DNA of 64,000 bases from Avedoeria sp964651245 (GTDB taxonomy: Bacteria; Chloroflexota; Anaerolineae; Epilineales; Epilineaceae): assembly GCA_964651245.1 (NCBI GenBank), contig CAZYVI010000008.1, forward strand, positions 122,245 through 186,244, written 5' to 3'. A program made the position numbers and the translations under genes. Below are positions 34,031-43,258 of this stretch, piece by piece. Below the pieces are notes generated by a model. That model saw nothing but the letters and a program-made list of their open reading frames with translations. It was not told where the DNA came from and searched no databases. How positions within the stretch are numbered: position 1 is the first letter of the stretch; each line of letters begins with the position of its first letter.

Positions 34031-36513
34031 CGGCCCCGTCGCGGACGCGCCGCCGCTGCGCCGGCGCCGTCGCCATTGCGGTCGGCCTGGCGGCGGCGTG
34101 GGCCGGCGCGCCGAGCGCTGAGCGCCCGGTGGCCGGACAGGCCGCGCGGCCGCCGGTGGCGGGGCGGTTGGTCGGGCTGCGCGGCGCCAGCGCCGTGGCG
34201 CCCGAGAACACCCTGGCCGCCGTCCGGCGCGCCGTGGCCGACGGGGCCGGCTCCGTCTGGGTCGATGTCCGGGTCACGGCCGATCAGGTGCCCGTCCTGC
34301 TGCGCGACGCCACGCTCGAGCGCACGACGGACTGCCAAGGCGACGTCGCCGCCGCTTCCGCCGCGGTCGTCACGGCCTGCGACGCCGGGGCGGCGTTCGA
34401 CGCACGCTTCGCCGGCGAGCGCGTGCCGCGGCTGGCCGACGTGCCGGCCGTCCTGGGGGCGGCCGGCCTGATCGTCCACCTGGCCTACGCCGACCCTGGC
34501 GGCGACGCAGCTGTCGCGGCCGCTCTGGCCGCGGCGCCGGGCACGCCGGTGACCGTCGTCGCCGCCCGCCCCGAAGCGCTGGCGGCCGTCGCCCAGGCCC
34601 GCCCGGACACCCCGACGTGGCTCCTCGTGTCGGCCGGTCCCGACTGGCCGGGCGCCCGCGCCGCCGGCGCAGCCGGCGTGGCGATGCCGGGCAACGCCAC
34701 CGCCAACGCCGACATCGCCGCCGCCAAGGCGGCCGGACTGGCCGTGGCCGTGGTCGATCCGGTGGACGAGGTCGGGCTCGTCGATGCCCTGGTGTTCGGC
34801 GCGGACCGTGTCGTCGTGGCGGACGTCGGACCCAGCCTCTGGCTGACCGGCCTGACGCCGCGGACCGTCGACGGCCGCGACTTCGGGCGGCCCAACGCGT
34901 CCCAGACCGGCTTCGGCCAGCTCCTGGCCAGCGGCGACATGAACGGCGACGGCGTCGACGACCTCGTCGTCGGCGCGCCGCTCGACAGCCGGCTGGCGGC
35001 GTCGGCCGGCTGGCTGGGTGTGGCGCTGGGCGGCGCCGACTTCCCGCGGCGGCTGTTCGTCTCGACCCAGACCGAGGCCGACGGCCAATGGGGCAGCCAC
35101 GTAGCGGTCGGCGACTTCAACGGCGACGGCAACGACGATCTCGTCGTCGGCTACCCCCGCAGCGACCGTCTCGGGGCCGATGGCGGCGGGCTCTGGCTCT
35201 GGGACGGCTCGGTCAACGGCATGCGCAGCCAACCGCTGCCGTTCGGCCCCAACGCCGGCGCCGGGGCGCGGCTGGGCGCGGCGCTGGCGGTGGGCGACGT
35301 GAACGGCGATGGCATCGACGACCTGGTGGCCGGCGCGCCGGGCGCGCTCGTCGACGGCCGCCAAGGGGCGGGCCGCGTCTACGTCCTGCCCGGCCGCCTC
35401 GACGCCGGCCCGACCGTCGGCGGCGCGCTGACCCTCGACCGCGAGCGCGACGACGTGCCCGGCGAGGCGATCGCGCGCGAAGGCTTCGGCGGCTCGGTGG
35501 CGCTGGCCGACCTCGACGGCGACAACCTGGCCGACATCGTGGTCGGCATCCCGACCGGCGAGGCCGGCGGCGTGCGCGAGGCGGGCCAGTTGATCGTGTT
35601 CAAGAGCCTGGGCGAGGACATGACCGGGGCGCTGGCGTTCGATCCCATGGCGACGACGACGATCGACCGCTCCGACCCCGACGTGCCCGAGGCGCCGGCG
35701 CGCGGCGACGCCTGGGGCGCTCGGGTCACCGCCACCGACCTCGACCGCGACGGCTACGACGACCTCGTCGTGGCCGACCCCAACGCCACCGCCGGCGGCG
35801 AGCGCGAGGCGGGCGACGTGACGCTGCTCTACGGCGGGCCGACCGGGCGCGACCCGGCCCGGACGCGGGCGCTCGACCAGAACAGCGGGCGCCTGCCCGA
35901 CGAACCGCAGGCGCGCGACCACTTCGGCGCGGCGCTGGCGCTGGGCGACCTCGACGGCGACCGCCGGCCCGAGCTGTTCGTCGGCGCGCCGGGCGACGAG
36001 CGGCGGCGGTTGCCGGGCGCCGGCGTGGTGACGGCGATCTGGAACGGCGCCGACGGCGTCGAGGCGCGCGCCGCGGCCGCCGTCGCGCCCGACCTCTGGC
36101 CGCTGCGGCCGTCGCTGGCCGCCAACCTCGGCTTCGGCAGCGCGATCGCCGCCGGCGACTTCAACGGCGACCGGGCGCTCGATCTGGCGATCAGCAGCCC
36201 CAACCAGACCGTCGACGGCGTGCCGTTCGCCCACCCGCTCGTCCTGGCCTGGGGGTGGAGCGCGACGCTGCCCGGCGTCCCGCCCGCCAGCGCGACGCCC
36301 CGCGCCACCGCCACCCCCACGGCCACGCCGACCGGCCCGACGCCGACCCCCTCGCCCACCGGCCCGACACCCACCCGGACGCCGGAGCCGCCCACGCCGG
36401 TCGGCCCGACGGCGACACCGACCCGTACGCCACGCCCGCCGGTGCCGGCATACCTGCCCTACGGGGCGCGGGTCCAGTTCCTGGGCGGTCGCTACGGGCC
36501 GGGCGTGCCCTGA
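34027..36513 (+). CDS. Secreted GDPD-like pseudoenzyme with FG-GAP repeats
   Basis: 828 residues; the ATG overlaps the pyrK stop. After a signal peptide (to about residue 38) residues about 45-275 follow the glycerophosphodiester phosphodiesterase fold: GLRGASAVAPENTLAAVRRA, then SVWVDVRVTADQVPVLLRDA and TLERTTDC. Active members read HRGAS, ELDV and HDATL at these points; here the first His is Leu, the Glu is Trp-Val and the second His is Arg, so catalysis is unlikely. Six or more FG-GAP blades follow (GDMNGDGVDDLVVGAP, GDFNGDGNDDLVVGYP, ADLDGDNLADIVVGIP), an integrin-like propeller. A Thr/Pro linker and AYLPYGARV end the protein. Likely an extracellular binding protein. Confidence 0.85.
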   Translation: MTAPSRTRRRCAGAVAIAVGLAAAWAGAPSAERPVAGQAARPPVAGRLVGLRGASAVAPENTLAAVRRAVADGAGSVWVDVRVTADQVPVLLRDATLERTTDCQGDVAAASAAVVTACDAGAAFDARFAGERVPRLADVPAVLGAAGLIVHLAYADPGGDAAVAAALAAAPGTPVTVVAARPEALAAVAQARPDTPTWLLVSAGPDWPGARAAGAAGVAMPGNATANADIAAAKAAGLAVAVVDPVDEVGLVDALVFGADRVVVADVGPSLWLTGLTPRTVDGRDFGRPNASQTGFGQLLASGDMNGDGVDDLVVGAPLDSRLAASAGWLGVALGGADFPRRLFVSTQTEADGQWGSHVAVGDFNGDGNDDLVVGYPRSDRLGADGGGLWLWDGSVNGMRSQPLPFGPNAGAGARLGAALAVGDVNGDGIDDLVAGAPGALVDGRQGAGRVYVLPGRLDAGPTVGGALTLDRERDDVPGEAIAREGFGGSVALADLDGDNLADIVVGIPTGEAGGVREAGQLIVFKSLGEDMTGALAFDPMATTTIDRSDPDVPEAPARGDAWGARVTATDLDRDGYDDLVVADPNATAGGEREAGDVTLLYGGPTGRDPARTRALDQNSGRLPDEPQARDHFGAALALGDLDGDRRPELFVGAPGDERRRLPGAGVVTAIWNGADGVEARAAAAVAPDLWPLRPSLAANLGFGSAIAAGDFNGDRALDLAISSPNQTVDGVPFAHPLVLAWGWSATLPGVPPASATPRATATPTATPTGPTPTPSPTGPTPTRTPEPPTPVGPTATPTRTPRPPVPAYLPYGARVQFLGGRYGPGVP

Positions 36514-36602
36514 GCCGAGCCCGACCGCGCAGGCTCGGCCCCCCAACGGTCGCCGCCGCGCCGTCCGCGGCGCGGCGGCTGCGCCCCAAGGACGATCGCC
36601 CG

Positions 36603-38726
36603 ATGCCGCCACGCATTCGACGCTGCCTTGCCCTTGGCCTCGTGGCCCTCGCGGCGCTCCTGGCTCCCGCCCAGCGAGCCGCGGCGGACGGAGGTCCAGA
36701 GAACGCACTGCTCATCGTCGACCCGACGGATGCCGACAGCCTCTACCTCGGCCACCGCTATGCCGCGGCGCGCGGCCTGCCGGCGGGCAACGTGCTCTAC
36801 CTGCCGCCGGCGGCCGACGACTACGCGGCGTGGGCGGCCTTCCAGCGCCATGCCGTGACCGGGACGCTGGCGGCGCGGGGGCTCGCCCACGTCGACCACA
36901 TCGTCCTGGCCCCGACCCGGCGCTTCGCCATGCCCATCGCCCCGGATCGCGTGCGCACCGGCTGCGGCGCCGTGAGCCGCGTCAGCCTGTCCAGCGCCTA
37001 CACGTTCCTGCCCGAGGCCGACGAGATCCTGGGCGGGACGCTCTGGGACCAGGACCTGAACCGCTACTACGCCGCCTGGCGCTCGCCCGCCGACGCGGCG
37101 GCCTTCGACAGCCGGACCCGCTGGTACAACGGCCGACCCGCCACCAGCCGCGGGGCGCGGCGCTACTTCGTCGGCACGCTGCTGGGCCACCTGGGCGAGC
37201 GCGGCAACACCGTGGCCGAGATCGATGACCTCATCGCCCGCTCGGCCGCCGCGGACGGCACCCACCCCGACGGCACGTTCTACTTCATGACGACGCCCGA
37301 CACCATCCGCAGCTACCGCCGGGCCGACTTCGCGGCCGTCGTCGCGGCCATCACGGCGATGGGCGGCCGGGCCGAAGCGCTCGACGGCGTGCTGCCGCTC
37401 GGCCGGCGCGACGCGCTCGGCATCCTGACCGGGATCACCCACCCGCAGCCCGTCGGCGCCGACATTGCGATCCGGCCCGGCGCCTTCGCCGACCACCTCA
37501 CCAGCTTCGCCGGCATGTTCGACGACGGCAGCCAGGAGAAGATGTCGAGCTGGATCACGGCCGGCGCATCGGGCTCGCTGGGCACCGTCGAGGAGCCGTG
37601 CACGGGCGGCAAGTTCCCCGACGCCGCCCTCCACGCCTTCTATTACGCCGGCCTGCCGCTGGGCGAGGCGCTGTTTCGATCCGTACCTTGGTCGGCGTTC
37701 CAGAGCCTGTTCTACGGCGATCCGCTGACGCGGCCGTTCACCCACATCCCGTCCGTGTCGGTGCGCGGCCTGCCGGCGAACGCGACGACACCGATCGCCG
37801 GCGCGGTGCGGATCACCGCCGCCGCCACGACCACCGCGCCGGGCGCATCGATCGCCCGCACCACCCTCTACGTCGACGGCATCCCCACGGCGTCGGCGGT
37901 CGACGGTCGGCTGGTCCTCGACACCACGACGCTGGCCGATGGCTGGCACGACGTGCGCGTGGCCGCTGTCGACACGACGCCGGTACGGGCGGTGGGCGAG
38001 TGGCGGGGCGCGATCACGGTGTCGAACGCCGGGCGCGGGGTCATCCTGACCGCGGCCTTCCCCGATCCCGGCGCCGAGCCGGCGGCGCTCCATGTCGCCG
38101 CGGCCGTCACGGGCGGAGCGCCGGTCGAGATCCGGTTGCTCCAGAACAGCCGCGTGGTGGCCACATTGCCTCTGGACGAGACGGCGCTGCGCGTGCCGGC
38201 CCGCGCGCTGGGCGGCGGTCCGTTCGCGCTCCAGGCGGTGGCCGAGTTCGCCGACGGGACCGCGGCCATCTCGGCCCCCGACATCGTCGAGTTCAGCGCC
38301 CGCGACCTCGAGCCGCGGCCGATCGCACCGGCGCCGCCGATCGCCTTCGACACCACCGTCGACCTCCGCCCGGGCCGGCCGGCGCTGCTCGATCTCCCGG
38401 CGTGGGCCGCCGACGGCGGTCCGGTGACGATCGCCGTTGCCGCAACACCCGTCTCGGCGGCGGTGCGCACCGGCGGCGGCGGCGTGCTGGTCTGGCCCGC
38501 CGCCGGCGCCGCCGGCACCGACACGCTGGCCTTCCGCGCCGAGGACGGCTCCGGCGCCGGCGCCGCCGCCCGCGTGACGATCCGCTACTGTCCCGCCGGC
38601 GCGCCGGCCCTACCCGTCGCGCCCGGTCGGCCCGACCCATGCCACCGTTGGACGCCTGCGCCGACCCCGTCGCCGACCCCGCCGGGACAGCGGGTCTGGC
38701 TGCCGATCGCGTGGTCGCGACCGTAG
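36603..38726 (+). CDS. Secreted TIGR03790-like protein with Ig-like C-terminal domains
   Basis: 707 residues from the ATG at 36603 (AAGGA 10 nt upstream). A signal peptide (to about residue 29) precedes ENALLIVDPTDADSLYLGHRYAAARGLPAGN, read in two parts as ALLIVDPTDADSLYLGHRY and AAARGLPAGNVLYLP, which resembles TIGR03790 family proteins of unknown function. Conserved-looking points are VDHIVLAPTRRFAMP, YFVGTLLGHLGERGNT and FYFMTTPDTIRS. From about residue 385 the chain is beta-rich with Ig-like repeats (ARTTLYVDGIPTASAVDGRL), then a Pro/Thr linker and VWLPIAWSRP. Family assignment is by memory of the pattern; function unknown. Confidence 0.65.
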   Translation: MPPRIRRCLALGLVALAALLAPAQRAAADGGPENALLIVDPTDADSLYLGHRYAAARGLPAGNVLYLPPAADDYAAWAAFQRHAVTGTLAARGLAHVDHIVLAPTRRFAMPIAPDRVRTGCGAVSRVSLSSAYTFLPEADEILGGTLWDQDLNRYYAAWRSPADAAAFDSRTRWYNGRPATSRGARRYFVGTLLGHLGERGNTVAEIDDLIARSAAADGTHPDGTFYFMTTPDTIRSYRRADFAAVVAAITAMGGRAEALDGVLPLGRRDALGILTGITHPQPVGADIAIRPGAFADHLTSFAGMFDDGSQEKMSSWITAGASGSLGTVEEPCTGGKFPDAALHAFYYAGLPLGEALFRSVPWSAFQSLFYGDPLTRPFTHIPSVSVRGLPANATTPIAGAVRITAAATTTAPGASIARTTLYVDGIPTASAVDGRLVLDTTTLADGWHDVRVAAVDTTPVRAVGEWRGAITVSNAGRGVILTAAFPDPGAEPAALHVAAAVTGGAPVEIRLLQNSRVVATLPLDETALRVPARALGGGPFALQAVAEFADGTAAISAPDIVEFSARDLEPRPIAPAPPIAFDTTVDLRPGRPALLDLPAWAADGGPVTIAVAATPVSAAVRTGGGGVLVWPAAGAAGTDTLAFRAEDGSGAGAAARVTIRYCPAGAPALPVAPGRPDPCHRWTPAPTPSPTPPGQRVWLPIAWSRP

Positions 38727-38778
38727 GATCGGAGCGTTGACGGTGCGGCAACGCTGTCAGGCGGTCGCGCCACGACGG

Positions 38779-41700
38779 TCATCCGCCCGCCGGTCCCGGG
38801 TCGACGATGCCCGCCCGTGTGCTCCACACCACGACCCGGTGCGCCGACGCCGCCAGCCGGCGGTCGTGGGTGGCGACGAGGACGCCCGCCCCGCCGGCGC
38901 AGGCGGCGTGCAGAGCGTCGACGAGCCGCGCCAGCGCCCAGGCGTCGAGGCCGCGCGTCGGCTCGTCGAGGGCGGCGGCCGGGCGGCCGTCCGCCAGCGC
39001 CAGGGCGAGCGCGACGCGCTGGCGCTCGCCGGCGCTCAGGTCGAGGGGGTGGCGCGCTGTCAGGTGATCGACGCCGAGCCGCACGAGGAGGTCTTCGAGC
39101 CGCGCGGCGCGCGCGCGGCCGTCGGGTCCATCGGGCGCCGGCGCCCCCCGCCTCACCGCCTCGGCCACCGTCGTGCCGACGAGCAGCCGCCCCGCTGCCT
39201 GTGGCACATACGCCAGCCGGCCGGCGATCGTCGCCGGCGTCTCGCCGGCCACGACGCGCCCGGCCACCGCGATCGCGCCGCGGTCCGGCTGCAGCAACCC
39301 GGCCGCGAGGCGCAGCAGCGTCGTCTTGCCGGCCCCGCTGGGCGCCATGAGCGCGACGAGCTCGCCGGGCGCGACGGTGAGGTCGACGCGGTCGAGCACG
39401 GGCCGGCCGTCGTAGCCGAAGGCGACGTCGGCGCAGGCCAGGACCGCCGGTTCGCCGCCTCGCCGCACGGTCGCCGGCGCCGCGGCTGGCCGCGGCCGAT
39501 CGACGGCGGCCAGCACCGCGGCCGGCGGGCCGAGGCGGGCCGGTGCGCCGCCGCCGGGCAGCCAGAGCAGGCGATCGGCCAGCGGCGCCACGCGCTCGAG
39601 GCGGTGCTCGGCCAGCAGCACGGCGACGCCGGCGTCGGCCAGGCGCCGCAGCGCGGCCAACACCTCTGCGGCGTGGCCGTCGTCGAGCTGCGAGGTCGGC
39701 TCGTCGAGGGCGAGGACGGCTGGCGCGGCCGCCAGGGCGGCGGCGATCGCCACCCGCTGCGCCTCGCCGCCGGAGAGGGTCGCGACCGACCGCTCCGCCA
39801 GGGCGAGGGCATCGACGGCCGCGAGCGCCGACGCCACGTCGTCGCCGATCCGCGTCGCCGGCACCGCCCGCAGCTCGAGCCCGAAGGCCACCTCGTCGGC
39901 CACGACATCGAGGGCGAACGCCGCCTCGGGCGCGTCGGCCACGAAGCCGGCCACGGCCCCCATCGCCACCGGTCCGGCCGCCACCGGGTCGCGGCCCGCC
40001 ACCGTCAGCCGCCCTGCGGCGCGGCCGCCGTCGAGGTGCGGCGCCAACCCGCAGACGGAGCGCAGCAGCGTCGACTTGCCGGCGCCGCTCGGCCCCGCCA
40101 CGAGCGTGATCCCGCCGTCCAGCACGGCATCGAGCGGCCCGAGCGCCGCCGGCTCGGCGCCGCGCGCGGCGCCGGCCCCCTCGGCGTTGCCGCCGGGGTA
40201 CGACACCGCGAAGCCGTCGGCGCGCACGACCGCGGCCGCGTCGCCGGCGGGAGCGCCATCGCCCTCGTCAGCGTCGCCAGCGCCGACCGCGACGACGAAT
40301 GCGTCCCCGCTCCGGGGTCCCCACCCGCTCGCGTCACGCCCCCCGGCGCGCGTCATGCGCCACGCGGGCAGCGCCAGCAGCGCCACGCCGCCGACCGCAG
40401 CCAGGTCGAGCGGCGGCCAGGTGGCGCGGGGGAACGCGCTGTAGGCCAGCGCGGCCCGCGTCGGCGGCCAGAGCGCGAGGGCGGCGACGGCGGCCGCCGC
40501 GCCGGCAAGGGCGGTGTCGGCCGTGCGCCACACGCGCCGGCGCCACGCCGTCCGGCGCACGCCGGCGCCGGCTGCGACGATCCCGGCGCCGGCCAAACCG
40601 AAGCCCGCCGCGAGCAGCGCCGGGCCGAGCGGCCCAGGCCCCGCCAGGGTCGCGCCGCCGCCGAGGAGCGCCAGCACCCAGCCGGCCGCCACGGCGGCCC
40701 GCGCCGCGGCCGGCGGCGGCGCGGCCGGCGCCAGCCCGCGCGCCGCCAGCGACTCGGCCAGCCGGACCGCGCGCTCGAGGCCGCCGACGAGCGCCGGCGT
40801 CGCGGCGGCGGCCAGGCCGCGCAGCCCGGCCGTCCGTCCCCGCAGCGCCAGCGCCTCGCGCACCTCGGCCAGCTCGCGCCGCATGGCCGGGGCCGCGGTG
40901 AGCGCCACGGCCGCCGCCAGCGCCAGCGAGCCGAACGCGCGGGGCACGAGCGCCAGCATCGCCCGGACCGGGACGGCGGCCTCGAAGGCCGCGAACGCGG
41001 CCATGAGGACGACGAGCGCCAACCCGTTCGCCGCGCCTTGGACCAGCGCCTCGAGCGTGATGGCGCCGCCGACGAGCGGCCAGGCGGCCGGCAGCTGCGC
41101 CAGCACGGTGTCGCCGGCATGGACCATCAGGGCGGTGTAGGCGGCGGTGCTGGCGATGACCCACGGACCGAGGCGTCCCACCGGCCAGCCGGCCCGCCCG
41201 CCGCGCCGCGCCGCCGCGCCGTGGACGACCGCGATCGCCAGCCAGGCCTCGGCCAGCAGCAGCGGGTGGCGGGTCGCCGAGCCCAGGAGAAGCGCCGCCG
41301 CCAGCCATGCCAGCCAGGCGCGCGGATGGTGGCCGGCGCCGGCGCCCGCGTCGGTCGCGGCGCCGGTCGGAACGTCGGTTCGGATCGACGAACGCTCGAC
41401 CGACCGGCCGGCGCGCCCCGACGCGGCCGCGATGACCGGCGTCGGCGGTTGCGACGCCGCCGGCGCCGCGGCGAACGGGCGGGCGAGCCGGCCCAGCAGC
41501 ACCAGCGTGGCCGGCGCCGACAAGCCGATGAGCGCGGCGTTGCCGGCGGCGCGGAAGGCGTCGAACGGCAGCGAGGAGGCCAGGTAGAACGCCGTGAAGC
41601 GCGCCCATGCCTCGCCCGGCGCCGCGCCGGCGCCGACAGCGCGGAACTGCCAGTCCCAGAGGGTCAGCACGATCCCGTAGCCGACGCCCCACGCTGCGCC

Positions 41701-42210
41701 GAAGGCCGCCAGCCCGACGACGACGGATCGCCGTGGCGGCCGCGCGCGCGGGCGGCCGGCGCCCGGCAGCCAGCCGGCGGTCTGGCCGACCCAGCCGGCC
41801 GCCAGCATCTGGTACGGCAGCCACGGCCCGACGCCGCCGGTGATCAGGGCCGAGACGACGAGCGTCAGGGCGCCGGTCAGAAAGCCGAACCGGGCGCCGC
41901 AGGCGTAGCCGGCCAGCACGATCAGGGCGAAGATCGGCGAGAACTCGCCCGGCCCGGGCACGAGCACCTCGACGAAGCGCAGCACGCTGTTGAACGCGAC
42001 CAACGACCCGAGCACGGCGATCGCCCGCGGCCCGAAGCCGACCCCGGCTTCGAGCCCCGCCGCCGCCAGGCAGAGCGCCACGACGGCGCCGCCCAGCAGC
42101 GGCGCCGCGGGATGTCCGGCCCGCACGCCCGCCGGCCAGAGCGGGGCCGCCAGCGCCACGACGCCCGCCGCGCTGGCCAGCGCGATCGTCCAAGGCGCGG
42201 CGCGGCTCAC
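38779..42210 (-). CDS. Single-chain ECF vitamin transporter (S, T, A and A' fused), predicted cobalamin importer
   Basis: 1143 residues with a GTG start at 42210 overlapping the upstream TGA. Residues about 1-250 are a CbrT-like S component (LRFVEVLVPGPGEFSPIFAL and VSALITGGVGPWLPYQMLAA). About 290-620 is an EcfT-type membrane unit with the coupling motifs ALALRGRT and ESLAARGLA. About 650-900 is ATPase A (GPSGAGKST, LSGGEAQRVA, LALDEPTSQLD, AEHR) and about 915-1130 is ATPase A' (APSGAGKTT, LSAGERQRVA, ALDEPTRGLD, ATHD). Both ATP sites look intact. ECF transporters normally use separate chains with 1:1:1:1 stoichiometry. The cobalamin riboswitch 3.4 kb upstream in the same operon points to B12 as substrate. 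Confidence 0.92.
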   Translation of the reverse strand: MSRAAPWTIALASAAGVVALAAPLWPAGVRAGHPAAPLLGGAVVALCLAAAGLEAGVGFGPRAIAVLGSLVAFNSVLRFVEVLVPGPGEFSPIFALIVLAGYACGARFGFLTGALTLVVSALITGGVGPWLPYQMLAAGWVGQTAGWLPGAGRPRARPPRRSVVVGLAAFGAAWGVGYGIVLTLWDWQFRAVGAGAAPGEAWARFTAFYLASSLPFDAFRAAGNAALIGLSAPATLVLLGRLARPFAAAPAASQPPTPVIAAASGRAGRSVERSSIRTDVPTGAATDAGAGAGHHPRAWLAWLAAALLLGSATRHPLLLAEAWLAIAVVHGAAARRGGRAGWPVGRLGPWVIASTAAYTALMVHAGDTVLAQLPAAWPLVGGAITLEALVQGAANGLALVVLMAAFAAFEAAVPVRAMLALVPRAFGSLALAAAVALTAAPAMRRELAEVREALALRGRTAGLRGLAAAATPALVGGLERAVRLAESLAARGLAPAAPPPAAARAAVAAGWVLALLGGGATLAGPGPLGPALLAAGFGLAGAGIVAAGAGVRRTAWRRRVWRTADTALAGAAAAVAALALWPPTRAALAYSAFPRATWPPLDLAAVGGVALLALPAWRMTRAGGRDASGWGPRSGDAFVVAVGAGDADEGDGAPAGDAAAVVRADGFAVSYPGGNAEGAGAARGAEPAALGPLDAVLDGGITLVAGPSGAGKSTLLRSVCGLAPHLDGGRAAGRLTVAGRDPVAAGPVAMGAVAGFVADAPEAAFALDVVADEVAFGLELRAVPATRIGDDVASALAAVDALALAERSVATLSGGEAQRVAIAAALAAAPAVLALDEPTSQLDDGHAAEVLAALRRLADAGVAVLLAEHRLERVAPLADRLLWLPGGGAPARLGPPAAVLAAVDRPRPAAAPATVRRGGEPAVLACADVAFGYDGRPVLDRVDLTVAPGELVALMAPSGAGKTTLLRLAAGLLQPDRGAIAVAGRVVAGETPATIAGRLAYVPQAAGRLLVGTTVAEAVRRGAPAPDGPDGRARAARLEDLLVRLGVDHLTARHPLDLSAGERQRVALALALADGRPAAALDEPTRGLDAWALARLVDALHAACAGGAGVLVATHDRRLAASAHRVVVWSTRAGIVDPGPAGG

Positions 42211-43247
42211 CGCGCGCGCCGCATCCACCACGCCGCTGCGGCCAAGCCCGCCACCAGCGCGGCGTACACCGCCAGCGCGGCCCCATCGGCCCACCGCGGC
42301 AACGGCGGCGACCCCGGCCGCGCCGCGCCGCGCGGATCGCCGTCGGCGGGCGGCGGCGACGATCTGCGGCGACCGTCGCGGGGAAGCGATGTCGCGCCAT
42401 CGCCCGCCGACGGCCGCCCCGCGGTCGCTGCGAGGTCGGCGCGCGACGGGCCGCCCGCCGCGCCGCCGCGCGCCCCGGGCGCCGACGACGGTGCGCGCGC
42501 CGTGGTCCGGCCGCCCGCTGTGCCCGGCGCCGGCGGCGTCGCGGACGGCCGTGGCGCGTCGCCAACGACGCCGCCGTCGCCGGCGCGCCCGCGCGGCGTC
42601 GTGGACCACACGGTGGAGCTCGATGCGGCCATGGCGGGCGGACCGTCGCTCGCCGAGGCGGGGCCGACTTCTTGGACGACCGCCGTGACGGGCGAACCGC
42701 GCTCGGGAACCGGCTCCGCCGTCGCCGGCGCGCCGCACACCTCGGCAAACGTTCGGACCGGCGGCACGGCGCCCGTCGTGATCGCGCCCGCCCCCCAGGC
42801 CCAGCCGTCGACGTCGCCGTCGCGCACGACGCGGGCGTGGGCGCCGAGCGGGCTGAACGCCCAGCGGTCGCCGTCGAGGATGCTGTAGCCCCAGTAGGTG
42901 CAGCCGGCGCCGAGGGAGCGGCAGCGGCACCAACATGCTTCGCGCGGGTGGTCGCAGCCCACCTCGTCGATCCGGCAGACCAGCGTGCCGAGCACGCCGA
43001 CCTCGGCCACGATGGCGAGGCCCGACCGGCGCAGCAGCGCCTCGCCGGTGATCGACGGCTCGTCGAAGGCGACGCAGAACGTGCGCACATCGTCCGGGCC
43101 GAGCTGCACGACGAGGCCGGCGCGCTGCACCGCCTGGGCCGCCGCCGGCGCGGACGACACCCCCCGGAGGCCGGCGCCCACCGCGGTCGCGAGGCCCGCG
43201 ATCGTCGCGACGGCCGCCACGACGCGCCGGCCGGGCGGCCGCGCCAT
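42207..43247 (-). CDS. Membrane-anchored DUF4430 (transcobalamin beta-like) protein
   Basis: 346 residues from the ATG at 43247, 11 nt after the preceding gene, with GAGGGGGCG as ribosome-binding site. A signal peptide (about residues 1-37) leads to a DUF4430 domain (about 40-150): GLVVQLGPDDVRTFCVAFDE, EALLRRSGL, CRIDEVGC, CWCRCRSLGAGCTYWGY and a WAFSPLG segment. A Pro/Ser/Ala/Gly-rich linker of about 150 residues ends in a single membrane span (about 320-342, LAVYAALVAGLAAAAWW) and MRRAR, so the domain should be tethered outside the membrane. DUF4430 resembles the C-terminal domain of transcobalamin and intrinsic factor. Predicted role: hand B12 to the ECF transporter encoded next. Confidence 0.8.
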   Translation of the reverse strand: MARPPGRRVVAAVATIAGLATAVGAGLRGVSSAPAAAQAVQRAGLVVQLGPDDVRTFCVAFDEPSITGEALLRRSGLAIVAEVGVLGTLVCRIDEVGCDHPREACWCRCRSLGAGCTYWGYSILDGDRWAFSPLGAHARVVRDGDVDGWAWGAGAITTGAVPPVRTFAEVCGAPATAEPVPERGSPVTAVVQEVGPASASDGPPAMAASSSTVWSTTPRGRAGDGGVVGDAPRPSATPPAPGTAGGRTTARAPSSAPGARGGAAGGPSRADLAATAGRPSAGDGATSLPRDGRRRSSPPPADGDPRGAARPGSPPLPRWADGAALAVYAALVAGLAAAAWWMRRAR

Positions 43248-43258
43248 CGATCGCCCCC

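Noticed and set aside
38737..42888. 1383-codon plus-strand frame opposite the ECF transporter
   Set aside because: Antisense shadow caused by high GC at third positions; the minus strand carries clear S, T and ATPase motifs, while this frame is low-complexity Arg/Gly/Gln.
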